Positions 31,692-43,400 of a stretch of 64,000 nt of DNA are shown piece after piece. A program made the translations under genes and the position numbers. The notes under the pieces were generated by a model. It was not told the origin of the DNA. It was given only the letters and a program-made list of their open reading frames with translations, and did no database searches. Numbering within the stretch: the stretch's first letter is position 1; the number at the start of each line of letters is the position of its first letter. Source of the stretch: Aeromonas fluvialis (GTDB lineage: Bacteria > Pseudomonadota > Gammaproteobacteria > Enterobacterales > Aeromonadaceae); NCBI RefSeq assembly GCF_000819885.1, contig NZ_CDBO01000067.1:1-64000 (forward strand), in the 5' to 3' direction.

Positions 31692-34600
31692 TCAACGCTG
31701 GCTTGGCCCCGCCTGTTTGGGGCTCAGCAGGAAGGGGGTCACCTCTTGTGTCGGCAGGCCGGGGGCAGCGGCATCGACCGCCTTTTTCTGCTGCTGGTTG
31801 AGCTTGATGCGAGCCCGATCCCGGCCCGCCTCGACCAGCTTGGGTGCGTTAATCGGACCCGAGACGCGAAAATCGATGCGGGTCACCACATCCACCACCG
31901 GCTCCAGCAACTTGGAGAGGGCCAGCACATAGAGCCCCGTGACCGGCGTGATGGAGAAGGCCGCCACCACCGGCAGAGTGCCTCCCAGATTGGGCGAGAA
32001 GCTCAGATCAAAGTCCAGCTGCCAGCGCACCAGGTCGGCGATCCCTTCACCGCGCAGATTGCCTGCCGCCCCCTTCATGTAGAAGTCATCGTTGCTGATC
32101 TGCCCCTGCTTGATGGTGGCAGAAGCGGACATGGATTCGAAATAGAAGCCCTTGTCGAACACATCGCGAAAATCGAGGCGCAGTTTGCGCAGCAGGGAGT
32201 CGAGACTGAGCAGGGAGAGCAGGCGCGCCCCCTTGTCGTTGACCTCCCGCAGGGTGCCCCCCTCCAGCTGATAGTTGGCACTTCCCCACAGGGTCGGCAG
32301 ACTCAGACGATAGGGTACATCCTGCCAGTTGAGATCAAAGGCAAAGGAGCCGGGGGCATCACCAATGGGCGAGGTGTAGCCGAGCCGCTTGAGCAGCAGC
32401 TCGCTGTTGTTGGTGGTCAGCTTGCCGCGGGCGCGGGTCTCCATCCGGTTGCCATCGGCCAGCCAGTCGACACTGCCGGTGAACTGACTGCCCGCCAGCC
32501 GCATATCGAGCCCCTTGAGGGTCACCTTGTTGACCCCGGGGACCAGCTCCCCTTTCACTTCACCGAGCGGCAGCTCGCCAAAGCGGCAATCGACACAGCT
32601 CATCCGCAGCCAAGGGATCGAGGCCATGATGGCGTTATCCTGCTTCGCATCGGGATCCGGGCTGAGATCCGCACTCTTGCCGGACCAGTAGAGGCGGGCA
32701 AACTTGGCATCGACCGGCTGATTGGGGACAACCGGCAGGCGGATCACCCCCATCACGTCGGGGCTGTCGATCATCACCTCGGTCGCCTGATTGGTCGGCC
32801 CCACGGTGAAGCGCGCCGCCTTGAGGGTGGCGCTGCCTATATAGGCGCGGGCCAGCTGACCATCGACCCACCACTCCTGCGGCAGGAAGGCGGGGCCGAC
32901 CACCGCATTACCGGTCTGATTCTGCGCCGGCAGCCACTGCTTGAGCCGGGCCAGCCAGCCGCCCACGTCAGCCTCCTGCTGGTTGATGGCGAGCAACATG
33001 GGCGCATCCCGCAATATCCTGGCCCCGGGCTGCCCCACATCGACCCGCACCCGGCTGAGATGCGGCTCCCCCTCGCCGTAGACCAGCCGGGTCTGCATAT
33101 CCACATCGGCCCCCAGCACGGCGCGAATATCGGCACTGCCGTCGCGGCCGCGCACGGTCACCTTGAACGGCAGTTGCTCCGGCGCCGCCTTGGCCAGCGG
33201 CAGCGGCAGATCCAGCCCCATCCCTTGCAGGTTGGAATCGAGCGCCAACTGGAAACTTAACGGTTTGCTCTCCGGCAGCATCAACCCCAGCTTGCCGCCC
33301 CAGTTACTGCGGCCGTTGAGGATACCGTATGAGGTGATGACTGCAGGCTGACGTCGGCTATCCCACTGCCCCTTGAAATCGAGGTCGACCTGATAGTGAT
33401 CCGGATGCTGGCGCCCCTGATAGTTGAGGGTCAGCGGCTGGTTCCACAGGCTTGCTTTGAGATTGCTGAAACGGGTCTGCTCGTTGTCATATTCAAGGCG
33501 CCCCTGCACCTTCTCCAATGGCAGATCCAGGCTGGCGACCCGCACCTGGTTGTTGCTGAAGGTGGCATCACCGCTCGCCTTCACCTCGCTCTCGCCATCG
33601 AGAGGAATGTCGAGCTTGACCGTTCCGGCCATCGGGCCGCGGATCTCGATCTCCCGCAACGCCTGTCCCACCGAACCGGCCAACGGGGATTCCTGCAGGT
33701 AGTCGCTGATGGCCTTTCCCTCCCCTTGCACCCTGGCATCCACATAGAGGTGAGCGCCGGAGGAGAGATCCGGGATCCAGGCATGCACCGAGTCAGATCT
33801 CGCCTTGCCGAGCCGGGTGGAGCGACTGCGCATATCGAGACCGGCATTCTGGAACAACAGATCGATCTGCAGGTCGGTGAGCGGTTGCCAACCGGGGAAG
33901 AACTGGTAGGTGGCATGCTCAAGGGGCACCGCCACCTGGAAGATGCCATCGCCCTTCTCATAAGGGAAATCCCTGAACTCCCCATACCAGAGCAGGTCGG
34001 CCCCCTTGGCCTTGCCCCCCTTGATGGCGCCACTCAGGTAATCCACCAGCCCCTTGTCCATCGCCTGTAGCGGGAAGTAGCGATCGGCATGGCCCGCATT
34101 CTTCACATCGATGCGACCGGTCAGAGCGAGGAAGGGGTGCTCGAACAGATCGAGGCGAAAACGGCTGGCCAGAGTCAGGTCCGGGTTATCCAGCGCGATA
34201 TCCTGCCCGTAGAGCACCCAGCCCTGCGCCTCGCGCCACCAGTCGAGGCGGGCCGAGAAGCGGTTCACCGGGATCGGCACCTTGAAGTGACGGGCGGGAT
34301 CCACCTTGTCGTTCACCAGCGCCAATCTGGCGCTCCCCCCCTTGGGGGTGAGCCAGAACTCGCCATTCAGATCCTTGACGCCAGGCACATCATGCCAGGC
34401 ATCCAGAGTGATATTGGTGATCTGGCCGCTGAGGGAGAGATCCTGCCAATCGGCATCGGCCTGCAGGGTCAAATCTGTCAGCTTGCCCTTGGGTCTGGTC
34501 TGCTTGAGCAACTCGCTCTGGGCCGGATAAATCGCGGAGATCAGCTGACTCAACTGGGCGAGCTGATCGAGATCGATCTGCGGCACATAGCCCTGCACCC

Positions 34601-35585
34601 GCTCGTCGAACCGCTCCAGTTGCAACCGGCTGTGCAGCCAGGGCCTGTCATCCAGTGTGAAGACCACATCGTGGCTGGCCAACTGCCAATTCTGACCATC
34701 GCGGCGCAGCTGGATCTTGCCGCCGTCAAGGCTAAAACGGTGCATCTCCCCTTTCTTGGGGTCCTTCCAGATCAGATAGTTGTTGCCAAATTCCAGCAGG
34801 GTGTTGCCCAGCTTGCCGCTGTCAAACTCGCTCCAGAGCTGGAAGTCGAGCTGACCGGCGACCTTGGGTTCGCCTGCGTGAATTTTGGCCAGGGTCGGGG
34901 TGATATCGAGCTGACGCGCCCCCAGATAGAGCTGCCCCTTGAGGCGATCGAGGCGGGCAGTCGGGGCATCCACATCCAGAATCAGATCGATGGTGCTCTC
35001 GCCCACCCCGTTGATCAGATAAGCCTTGCCGACCCCCTGATGGCGCTTGCCACGGTTCTGCCAGCGCAACTGGGCAATATCCAGAGCTCGCAACTCACCG
35101 AGAGCGGTGGTGACGTTGAGGCGGGTGTTGAGCACATCAAAGGTGGAGAGCTGAGTCAGCAGGAAGCGCAGCAGGGCGCCCTGCTGAGGATCGCCGGAGG
35201 GACTGTCATCAGCCGGTTGGCGCAAGTCGAGGGTGATATCGCCGTCGCTGAGGATCAGCTCGCCAAACACCGGTTTGAGCTCGTTGAGGGTGCGCCAGAC
35301 ATCGAGATGCACCCAGGCTTTGCCGAGCTGTACGGTAAAACGCCCCGAATCCGGGGCGATAGCAAGTTGCTGCAACTCGAGGGCTGGCCCTGATTGTGTC
35401 CAGTCCAGTCCCACTTGCTCCACACTGACCTTGATTTGCGAATCGCCGAGCAGAGTGTGGATCAGACTCTCCCGATACTGATTCAGCAAAGGACCCCCAA
35501 CCCGTACCAGCGTAACCAGCATGGCCATCAGTACGAACAGGACCCCGAGGGCCAACCAGCCCCGACTCAGCCAGCGATAGACCAA
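31692..35585 (-). CDS. yhdP: YhdP, AsmA-like envelope protein (TamB/YdbH group)
   Basis: Very large inner-membrane-anchored periplasmic protein of 1297 residues (E. coli about 1266). One N-terminal membrane segment (LALGVLFVLMAMLVTLVRVG) precedes a long AsmA/TamB-like body built of repeated beta strands, ending with the DUF3971/AsmA_2 type region (FAFDLNWQDVPYRLSLPTLW, LLSLLSLDSLLRKLRLDFRDVF). YhdP works with TamB and YdbH in phospholipid transport to the outer membrane. It starts at TTG 35585 right after the rng stop (TAA TTG), typical of a coupled pair. The short C-terminal KQAGPSQR tail is unremarkable. Confidence 0.93.
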   Translation of the reverse strand: MVYRWLSRGWLALGVLFVLMAMLVTLVRVGGPLLNQYRESLIHTLLGDSQIKVSVEQVGLDWTQSGPALELQQLAIAPDSGRFTVQLGKAWVHLDVWRTLNELKPVFGELILSDGDITLDLRQPADDSPSGDPQQGALLRFLLTQLSTFDVLNTRLNVTTALGELRALDIAQLRWQNRGKRHQGVGKAYLINGVGESTIDLILDVDAPTARLDRLKGQLYLGARQLDITPTLAKIHAGEPKVAGQLDFQLWSEFDSGKLGNTLLEFGNNYLIWKDPKKGEMHRFSLDGGKIQLRRDGQNWQLASHDVVFTLDDRPWLHSRLQLERFDERVQGYVPQIDLDQLAQLSQLISAIYPAQSELLKQTRPKGKLTDLTLQADADWQDLSLSGQITNITLDAWHDVPGVKDLNGEFWLTPKGGSARLALVNDKVDPARHFKVPIPVNRFSARLDWWREAQGWVLYGQDIALDNPDLTLASRFRLDLFEHPFLALTGRIDVKNAGHADRYFPLQAMDKGLVDYLSGAIKGGKAKGADLLWYGEFRDFPYEKGDGIFQVAVPLEHATYQFFPGWQPLTDLQIDLLFQNAGLDMRSRSTRLGKARSDSVHAWIPDLSSGAHLYVDARVQGEGKAISDYLQESPLAGSVGQALREIEIRGPMAGTVKLDIPLDGESEVKASGDATFSNNQVRVASLDLPLEKVQGRLEYDNEQTRFSNLKASLWNQPLTLNYQGRQHPDHYQVDLDFKGQWDSRRQPAVITSYGILNGRSNWGGKLGLMLPESKPLSFQLALDSNLQGMGLDLPLPLAKAAPEQLPFKVTVRGRDGSADIRAVLGADVDMQTRLVYGEGEPHLSRVRVDVGQPGARILRDAPMLLAINQQEADVGGWLARLKQWLPAQNQTGNAVVGPAFLPQEWWVDGQLARAYIGSATLKAARFTVGPTNQATEVMIDSPDVMGVIRLPVVPNQPVDAKFARLYWSGKSADLSPDPDAKQDNAIMASIPWLRMSCVDCRFGELPLGEVKGELVPGVNKVTLKGLDMRLAGSQFTGSVDWLADGNRMETRARGKLTTNNSELLLKRLGYTSPIGDAPGSFAFDLNWQDVPYRLSLPTLWGSANYQLEGGTLREVNDKGARLLSLLSLDSLLRKLRLDFRDVFDKGFYFESMSASATIKQGQISNDDFYMKGAAGNLRGEGIADLVRWQLDFDLSFSPNLGGTLPVVAAFSITPVTGLYVLALSKLLEPVVDVVTRIDFRVSGPINAPKLVEAGRDRARIKLNQQQKKAVDAAAPGLPTQEVTPFLLSPKQAGPSQR

Positions 35586-37055
35586 TTACATCATCACCAC
35601 GTCGAATTGCTCCTGACCACAGAGGGGTTCGCTCACTACCCGCACCTGTTTGCCGATAAACACCTCCAGCTCCGCCAGACTGTGAGACTCCTCGCCGTGG
35701 AGGTAGTCGGCCACCGCCGGGGCGGCGTAAACGGTAAACTGATCCGCGTCGTAGGCCCGATTGACCCGGATGATCTCCCGCAGGATCTCGAAGCAGACCG
35801 ACTCCACCGTCTTGACCCGGCCGCGCCCCTTGCACTCGGGGCACTCGGAGCAGAGCACATGCTCCAGGCTCTCGCGGGTGCGCTTGCGGGTCATCTCCAC
35901 CAGACCGAGTTGGGAGAAACCGTTGACGTTGGTCTTGGCGCGATCCTTGGACAGCGCCTGCTCCAGACTGTGCAGCACCCGGCGGCGGTGATCTTCCGAC
36001 TGCATGTCGATGAAGTCGATGATGATGATGCCACCGAGGTTGCGCAGGCGCAGGTGGCGGGCGATGGCCGCCGTCGCCTCGACGTTGGTATTGAAGATGG
36101 TCTCTTCCAGATTGCGGTGGCCGACGAAGGCACCGGTGTTGATATCCACCGTAGTCATCGCCTCGGTCTGGTCGATGATGAGGTAGCCGCCGGATTTCAG
36201 CTCGACCTTGCGCTCCAGCGCGCGCTGTATCTCGTTCTCCACGTCGTAGAGATCGAAGATGGGGGACTCGCCGGAGTAGTACTCAAGCTTATTGGCCAGT
36301 TCCGGCACATACTCCTCGGTGAAGCGCTTGAGCTGGTCGAAGCTCTGGCGCGAGTCGACCCGGATCTTGTCGAGCTCGGCGCCGACGAAGTCGCGCACCA
36401 CCCGAAAGGCCAGGCTGGGATCTGCGTAAAGGATCTTGCAGGGGGGATACTTCTGCTTGCGCTCGAGGATCTTGCGCCACAAGCGCTTCAAGAAAGCCGC
36501 ATCCTGCTCCAGCTCCTGCTCCCCCACCCCTTCGGCGGCTGTGCGGATGATGTAGCCACCCAACTCGTCCACATAACCGGCCACGCTGCGCTTGAGGCGC
36601 TCCCGCTCCGCTTCGGACTCGATGCGCTGGGAGACGCCGACATGGGCACTGCCCGGCATAAAGACCAGATAGCGGGAGGGCAGGGTAATGTCAGTGGTGA
36701 GACGGGCCCCCTTGGTACCCAGCGGGTCTTTCACCACCTGCACCATGATGTCCTGCCCCTGACGGACCAGCTCGGCGATGTTGCCGACCTGGAACTGCTC
36801 CTTCTCCTTCACCGCCACACACTCGGTATGGGGCACGATATCGGAGGCATGCAGGAAGGCCGCCTTGTCCATGCCGATATCGACGAAGGCAGCCTGCATG
36901 CCCGGAAGCACCCGGCTGATCTTGCCTTTGTAGATGTTGCCCACTATGCCGCGCTTGGCCTGACGCTCCACATGCACTTCCTGCAGCAAACCGTTTTCGA
37001 CCAGGGCGACCCGGGTTTCGGAGGGGGTAACGTTAACCAGCAGTTCTACCGACAT
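35586..37055 (-). CDS. rng: Ribonuclease G
   Basis: 489 residues, the same length as E. coli RNase G, which trims the 5' end of 16S rRNA and degrades mRNA. The start MSVELLVNVTPSETRVALVE is characteristic. An S1 domain follows (GNIYKGKISRVLPGMQAAFVDIG), then the catalytic DFIDMQSEDHRRRVL and the tetramer-zinc CSECPECKGRGRV. It has the metal-binding TTVDINTGAFVG aspartate too. It is flanked by maf upstream and yhdP downstream, the common gammaproteobacterial order. Confidence 0.96.
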   Translation of the reverse strand: MSVELLVNVTPSETRVALVENGLLQEVHVERQAKRGIVGNIYKGKISRVLPGMQAAFVDIGMDKAAFLHASDIVPHTECVAVKEKEQFQVGNIAELVRQGQDIMVQVVKDPLGTKGARLTTDITLPSRYLVFMPGSAHVGVSQRIESEAERERLKRSVAGYVDELGGYIIRTAAEGVGEQELEQDAAFLKRLWRKILERKQKYPPCKILYADPSLAFRVVRDFVGAELDKIRVDSRQSFDQLKRFTEEYVPELANKLEYYSGESPIFDLYDVENEIQRALERKVELKSGGYLIIDQTEAMTTVDINTGAFVGHRNLEETIFNTNVEATAAIARHLRLRNLGGIIIIDFIDMQSEDHRRRVLHSLEQALSKDRAKTNVNGFSQLGLVEMTRKRTRESLEHVLCSECPECKGRGRVKTVESVCFEILREIIRVNRAYDADQFTVYAAPAVADYLHGEESHSLAELEVFIGKQVRVVSEPLCGQEQFDVVMM

Positions 37056-37150
37056 AACTAACCTTGCCTGTTCCAGTTTTGAATTCTTATACAGCCAATC
37101 CGGTACAACGCGCGCAAGGAAGAACGCAGCAGAGCACAGCTGACGGAAAA

Positions 37151-37738
37151 TTACTTGTGTTGTTCCTGATGCTGCTTGATCAACAGATCCGTCTCCAGCA
37201 GGGGCAGGCCGACCACGGCGCTGTAGCTCCCCTCGATGCGGCTGACAAACTTGCCCGCAATACCCTGAATGCCATAAGCCCCGGCCTTGTCACAGGGCTC
37301 ACCGGTCTGCCAGTAGGCCTCTATCTCGGCCTCATCCAGCTTGCGAAACACCACGTTGGTGGTGACCAGTCGCACATCGCAGCGCTCGGGGGTGGCCAGC
37401 GCCACCGCCGTCATCACCTGATGCACCTTGCCGGAGAGCGCCTCCAGCATATCCTTGGCATCGAGCAGATCGGAGGGCTTCTCCAGCACCCGATCCCCCA
37501 GCACCACTATGGTGTCGGCCCCCAGCACCGGCAACGCTGTCGGTGCGCACGCTACGCCAGCCATCGCCTTGTCGCGGGCGAGACGGCAGACGTAATCCTG
37601 CGGTTTCTCTCCCTCTTCCCGTTGCTCCGGCACATCCAGTTTCAGCACATCAAAACGATAGCCAAGCTGGGCCAGCAGTTCGTGGCGGCGGGGCGAACCC
37701 GAGGCGAGATAGAGTTGCAGTTCTTTGTTTTTGCTCAT
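37151..37738 (-). CDS. Maf-family nucleotide pyrophosphatase (YhdE type)
   Basis: 195 residues, a nucleoside triphosphate pyrophosphatase that hydrolyses dTTP/UTP-type and modified nucleotides. Family motifs are [19 protein letters not shown] at the start, [34 protein letters not shown] and [22 protein letters not shown] at 37738 is used; the longer frame to 37825 runs back into mreD and is unsupported. It sits three bases from the mreD stop. Confidence 0.93.
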   Translation of the reverse strand: MSKNKELQLYLASGSPRRHELLAQLGYRFDVLKLDVPEQREEGEKPQDYVCRLARDKAMAGVACAPTALPVLGADTIVVLGDRVLEKPSDLLDAKDMLEALSGKVHQVMTAVALATPERCDVRLVTTNVVFRKLDEAEIEAYWQTGEPCDKAGAYGIQGIAGKFVSRIEGSYSAVVGLPLLETDLLIKQHQEQHK

Positions 37739-37740
37739 AT

Positions 37741-38226
37741 TTACCTGATATTGAAGCGGCGCCGCACCTTGCGCAGCACCAAAAACACCCAGGGCCATAT
37801 TAGCATCGTCGTCAACGTCGACCAAAAGTAGGCGAAGTTAAGGCTGGCCCGACTGAACAGGTGCTCGGCCCAGAATATCGTCAGCTTGCCCACCAGCGAC
37901 AGACCACCGATGATCAGTGCCTGCTGCCAGAGAGAGAAGTTGCGGATCTTCTGGAACTGGAAGGCGGCCAGATAGGTGGTGATGGCCATGGCCATCGCCC
38001 GCACCCCCAGAGTGCTACCGAGCAGCACATCCAGCAGCAGGCCTGCCACCCAGGCGGTGCCGACATTGGTCCGGTGCGGCAAGGCCAGTGCCCAGTAAAT
38101 CAGCACCATGGCCAGCCAGTCTGGACGGAATGGGTCAAATTCGAAAGGAAGCGGCAGGATCGACAGGCTCAAGGCCAGCAGGATCGAGATCCAGATCCAG
38201 ATCCTGCCACTTGCGGGTTGCAGCAT
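37741..38226 (-). CDS. mreD: Rod-shape protein MreD
   Basis: 161-residue membrane protein with about five hydrophobic segments ([52 protein letters not shown]). MreD is part of the elongasome with MreC, MreB, RodZ, PBP2 and RodA. Its ATG overlaps the mreC stop by one base (TGATG). The C-terminal [10 protein letters not shown] is positively charged as usual. Confidence 0.94.
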   Translation of the reverse strand: MLQPASGRIWIWISILLALSLSILPLPFEFDPFRPDWLAMVLIYWALALPHRTNVGTAWVAGLLLDVLLGSTLGVRAMAMAITTYLAAFQFQKIRNFSLWQQALIIGGLSLVGKLTIFWAEHLFSRASLNFAYFWSTLTTMLIWPWVFLVLRKVRRRFNIR

Positions 38227-39116
38227 CAGCGGGTGGCTCCTGCGGCGGAGGCAGCAGGTGCCACCCGCTCGCCCTCATCATCATGCACTTCGGGTTTCTT
38301 GTCGGTCCACAGCAGCAGCAAATAGCGCAGCCGATCCAGCTCCACCAGCGGCTTGGCCTCGATCTGGGCGAAGGGTTTGCCCTCCACATACTCGGAGCGG
38401 GTCACGGTGGCGACCGGATACCCTTCCGGGAAGCGACCACCCAGACCGGAAGTGACCAGCAAATCCCCCACCTGAATATCGGTGTTGCGCGGCAGGTTGC
38501 GCAGCTCCAGCTTGTCGAGCTCGCCACTGCCGGCAGCGATGGCGCGCAGATCATTGCGCAGCACCCGCACCGGAATGCCGTGGCTGAAGTCGGTGATCAG
38601 CAGCACGCGACTGGTGGTGGAGCCCACGTGCAGCACCTGACCAATCACCCCCTGATCATTGATCACCGCCTGACCGTTGTAGACGCCATCCAGCGCCCCC
38701 TTGTTGATCAGTACCTGATGGCTGAAGGGGTCGGAGTCCACCGACAGCAGCTCGGCCACCATCTTGCGGGACTCTTTGTGCACCGGCGAACCGAGCAACT
38801 CACGCAGACGCTGGTTCTCATGTTCCAGATGATCCATCTTGAGCAGGCGCGAGCGCAGGGTGAACAGCTGCTGCTCTTGCTGCTTGGTCTGCTCGATGAG
38901 ATCGGCACGGGTCTGCACCTGGGTCGACATGGTGTCGAGCAGGGTACCGGGGGCATTGGCCATGTATTGCAACGGGCTGACGAGTGAACTCAGGTAGACG
39001 CGGACATGAGTAAACACACCGAAGCGGGAATCCGCGACGATGGCTGCAATGGAGATGATGACGGCGAGAAACAACCGTAACTGAAGCGAAGGGCCTCTAC
39101 CAAAAATGGGTTTCAT
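38226..39116 (-). CDS. mreC: Rod-shape protein MreC
   Basis: 296 residues. One N-terminal membrane helix, a short coiled-coil (TRADLIEQTKQQEQQLFTLR and following residues) and a beta-rich periplasmic domain (DGVYNGQAVINDQGVIGQVL, VLLITDFSHGIPVRVLRND, LLVTSGLGGRFPEGYPVATV). MreC scaffolds PBP2 and links it to MreB. A terminator-like hairpin lies between mreB and mreC, which would lower mreC relative to mreB. The stop overlaps mreD. Confidence 0.95.
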   Translation of the reverse strand: MKPIFGRGPSLQLRLFLAVIISIAAIVADSRFGVFTHVRVYLSSLVSPLQYMANAPGTLLDTMSTQVQTRADLIEQTKQQEQQLFTLRSRLLKMDHLEHENQRLRELLGSPVHKESRKMVAELLSVDSDPFSHQVLINKGALDGVYNGQAVINDQGVIGQVLHVGSTTSRVLLITDFSHGIPVRVLRNDLRAIAAGSGELDKLELRNLPRNTDIQVGDLLVTSGLGGRFPEGYPVATVTRSEYVEGKPFAQIEAKPLVELDRLRYLLLLWTDKKPEVHDDEGERVAPAASAAGATR

Positions 39117-39123
39117 GGGTCGT

Positions 39124-39152
39124 CAAAAAAGAGCCGGCACGCTGGCCGGCTT
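39124..39152 (-). terminator. Terminator-like hairpin between mreB and mreC
   Basis: On the minus strand AGCCGGC and GCCGGCT pair around a six-base loop, followed by CTTTTTTGACG. This is a good intrinsic-terminator shape inside the mreB-mreC-mreD order, suggesting partial termination after mreB. Confidence 0.8.
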
Positions 39153-39158
39153 TGGGTC

Positions 39159-40241
<1,083 letters not shown>

Positions 40242-40359
40242 CTAACTTTACCAATGCCCACCCCAATGGGCAAGCGCTCAAACTGTCGCCACTCAATCAG
40301 TCGCGACAAAAGTGCGAGTCATCACTCACTGGCTCGGGCTTACAAACGCTAATAAACAA

Positions 40360-40396
40360 GGTGTTAGGGGGATGCTGTTGCGCCAGCCCCCTTACA
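40360..40396 (-). terminator. Imperfect hairpin downstream of mshQ
   Basis: GTGTAAGGGGG and CCCCCTAACAC form a stem around a loop, right after the mshQ stop. No strong T-run follows (CACCTTGTTTATT), so it may be a weak terminator. It lies in the 200-base gap that also precedes mreB. Confidence 0.45.
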
Positions 40397-40402
40397 CATC
40401 AT

Positions 40403-43400
40403 TTACTGCAATACTTCGCGCCGATAAATAATTCTGTCATTCCCCCGGCTGGAGTCGAAACGAGCCTCACCTTGCAGGCTTGTCGGGTCAGACAACCACG
40501 TCGGCGAAGATGGCTGTTTTGCCAAATCGACACGATAGGGAATGACGACATCCGCATTGGGGGCAGAGAAATGAAAAATAATCTCGCCTTTTTTTGCCGT
40601 GGCTGAGCTGGCCGCCCCTTGTTGCCCGCTCAACGTTAGCGTACTGCTATAGGGCCGGGGTACATTACCGGTAACCTGGTAAGAAGAGCTCGCACTGTTA
40701 AAACTGATTTTGCGCTCTTTGTCTATCGGCGACTCACCGGGTAATGGATCAAAGCCATCATTTGCCAGCGAGAGCTGAGTACAGCTGTCCTCGTCGTTGG
40801 TCACCCATCCGCCCGGTTCAAAACGCTGCATCAGTAACGTCACCGGCAACTCGGCACTGTTCACACCACGATTTTTCCCGGCCAAAAGGCGGCCATACAA
40901 CAGTTTTTGAGTACCCAGCCGCACCGCATTACACCCTTGCCCCGATTTGGAACAATCCCCAACTACTCCCGCATTCATATTCATCATCGCAAGCCGCGTA
41001 TTACCGCCATCCTGATCATCGACTTTGAGACCAAAGCTCAACGTGGCGAAAGGTGCTTCTGGACTCGCTGCACGATCAAAGCGGGTATTCAGCCCCAAAG
41101 GTGACTGCTGATTAACGCTCGCAATACCACTTGCCCAGCTGAGCGAGGGAGATAGTGTAATACGCTTGTCACGCGCGACCCCATCCAGAGCATTCGCCGC
41201 CACCATCTCAGCAACCCCTTTAGCGAACGCCCCCTGATAGTTCTGTGTCGTCCCTTGCTGCAGATTGCGCGCAGTGAGTACAAAGCCGCTGGCAAAGGGC
41301 TGACTCATGTATGTAAAGACATTGCAGGCAGGCGTGATAAAACCACCACTCAAACTGTAATCCCAAGGCACGAAACGGCCCACCGGCTGGCTCTGGGCTG
41401 ATGGGATGGTGTAATTGAAGTAGCCGTTGGCTGGCGGGGTCGCCGTCATTCTGAACACCCCCACCTCGCTGACTGACTGGGTGACCTTATTGAGATTGTT
41501 GCTGTCCATCCCGTTAGAGTGGTTATAGCTCGCTGTACCGACCTGCGCATTTTGCCCGGGAATCGGGGCAACCAGTTGAGTACCAAGAGCGATGTTAGTC
41601 AAAGCAAAGTTGGGCGTAGTCTGATTCCCTACGCAGATATCCCCATCATTGGCGGATTCCCAGGCCATCGCCTTGATATCTACCTGAAACGTCTCCCCCG
41701 CTTTTTTGAAGACCGGACAGCTGCTATCACCTGCCGCGCAGACCCCTTGCGGGGGTGTAATGCACAGGCCGACCGGACGTGCCACAAACTGATCGGCGCC
41801 TAGCATCACCAGACCGGCTTCACTGCCGGTGCCATCATAACGGGCATCCAGTTGCACCTTGCCCGCATCCGGATAATTAACCGTGATGGTCGACTGCCCC
41901 TGATCATTAAATGCGAGGGAGAGCGGTGTTGCAGCCCCCTGACTGGCACCAATCGCACTGCTATTGACGCTCATCTGGCTGTTATAGGGGTTACCGGTGG
42001 GGGAGATATAGCTGCTCCAGAACTTGACGCTCTTGGTCTGACTGGCAAACCCCGGCACACACTGCTTGGTCACATCGCTCTTTTTGATCGCCTTGATAGT
42101 CACCGTCTGCGGCTGGTTGGAATAAGTATCAGGCACATCGAAGAAGAAGCCGCTATCGGCAAAGTTCAGGGTACAGGCTGCCGCACTGGGCGTACCGGCC
42201 CCGGCCTTGCACAAGGTGGTACTGAATGGCTTGGTCGTCGGAGTCGAGCCGGAAACGCCTATAGTCACCGCGGTCGGCGTATTGTTGCGCAACTGCACCT
42301 TGGTCGAACCGCCGCTAAAGGTCACCGTATTGCCACCAATCCAACCATTGCTGGCAGAAGTAGGGGTAAGACTCAGGGTCGCAGTAACCGGGTCTGTGAT
42401 AAGCGTGTTACAAGCGGCATCGGCGCACGCCTTGACCGTCACCGTCTCGGGATTGCAGGTCAGCGCCTGGCCAGAGTGATCGAGCTGAAAGTGGTCAATC
42501 TGCACCCCGACCGGATTGGAACGCAAGGCACAGATCTGCACATTGTCGAGTTCGTGAACGTTGGTTAAACCGCCTGTGGAACCGGTGAGAGAGAGCAAGA
42601 AATCGCTTGGAACCTGAGCCTGACCGCTCTGGTTTTGGGCATTGAACCCGTCGATCAGCGTGACATAACCACTCCCGCTATCGCGCTCCACTTTGACCAT
42701 GGATTGTCCACTTATACGTGAGTCGATAGTCAGCTGATATTTGTGATTGGCACCACCATTGCCATCCACGCCAGGATTCAAACAGTTCGTATTTATATTG
42801 GTTGTCCCATCGTTACAGGTTCCTTTCAAATACCTGTAACCACTCGTGCCTGACCCCGACCCTCGAATAGCAACGGCTTGTCGGCGCCGCCCAACATTGT
42901 ATGTGCCCCCCTCCCCTGAATAGTTGCCATACTCATCAAAACCAATACCCAGCCATCCTCCGGCAAACCCGGGAATGCGAGGCTTGAAACCATAGCCTAA
43001 CGGCCCTCCAAAAGCGCCCGGTTGGGGGGTGACCTTGGCATCAGAAAACACGACAGCCATCCCATCAGCCCCGTTACCCCCATAGGCATAGTGGTTAAAG
43101 GTTATCGTCACCAGATTGTTGGCCGCAGGAAACAGACGTTGATACGTTGTCGATGTTGACTGGTCGCCAACCGCTTGGGTCAAACGCAAGCGACCACCGA
43201 CAATAGAGGGGGTAAATGAGCCGCTGCTGGTTTTAACCACCCAATCACCGCTGAGCGAACCTGATGAAAAATCATCGTTAAAACAGGTTAACGGGGGAGG
43301 GGCAAAGAGGCTGTCATTAATCCGGGACTGCCCCTCCATAAACAGGTAACGGCTGGTAGTCCGTCCATTTATGACGGCACTATTGTTCAATGAAATCGTT

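Noticed and set aside
31656-33260. 534-codon plus-strand frame opposite yhdP
   Set aside because: Antisense shadow of yhdP with no recognisable motif; similar long shadows occur opposite metH, rng and thiDE.
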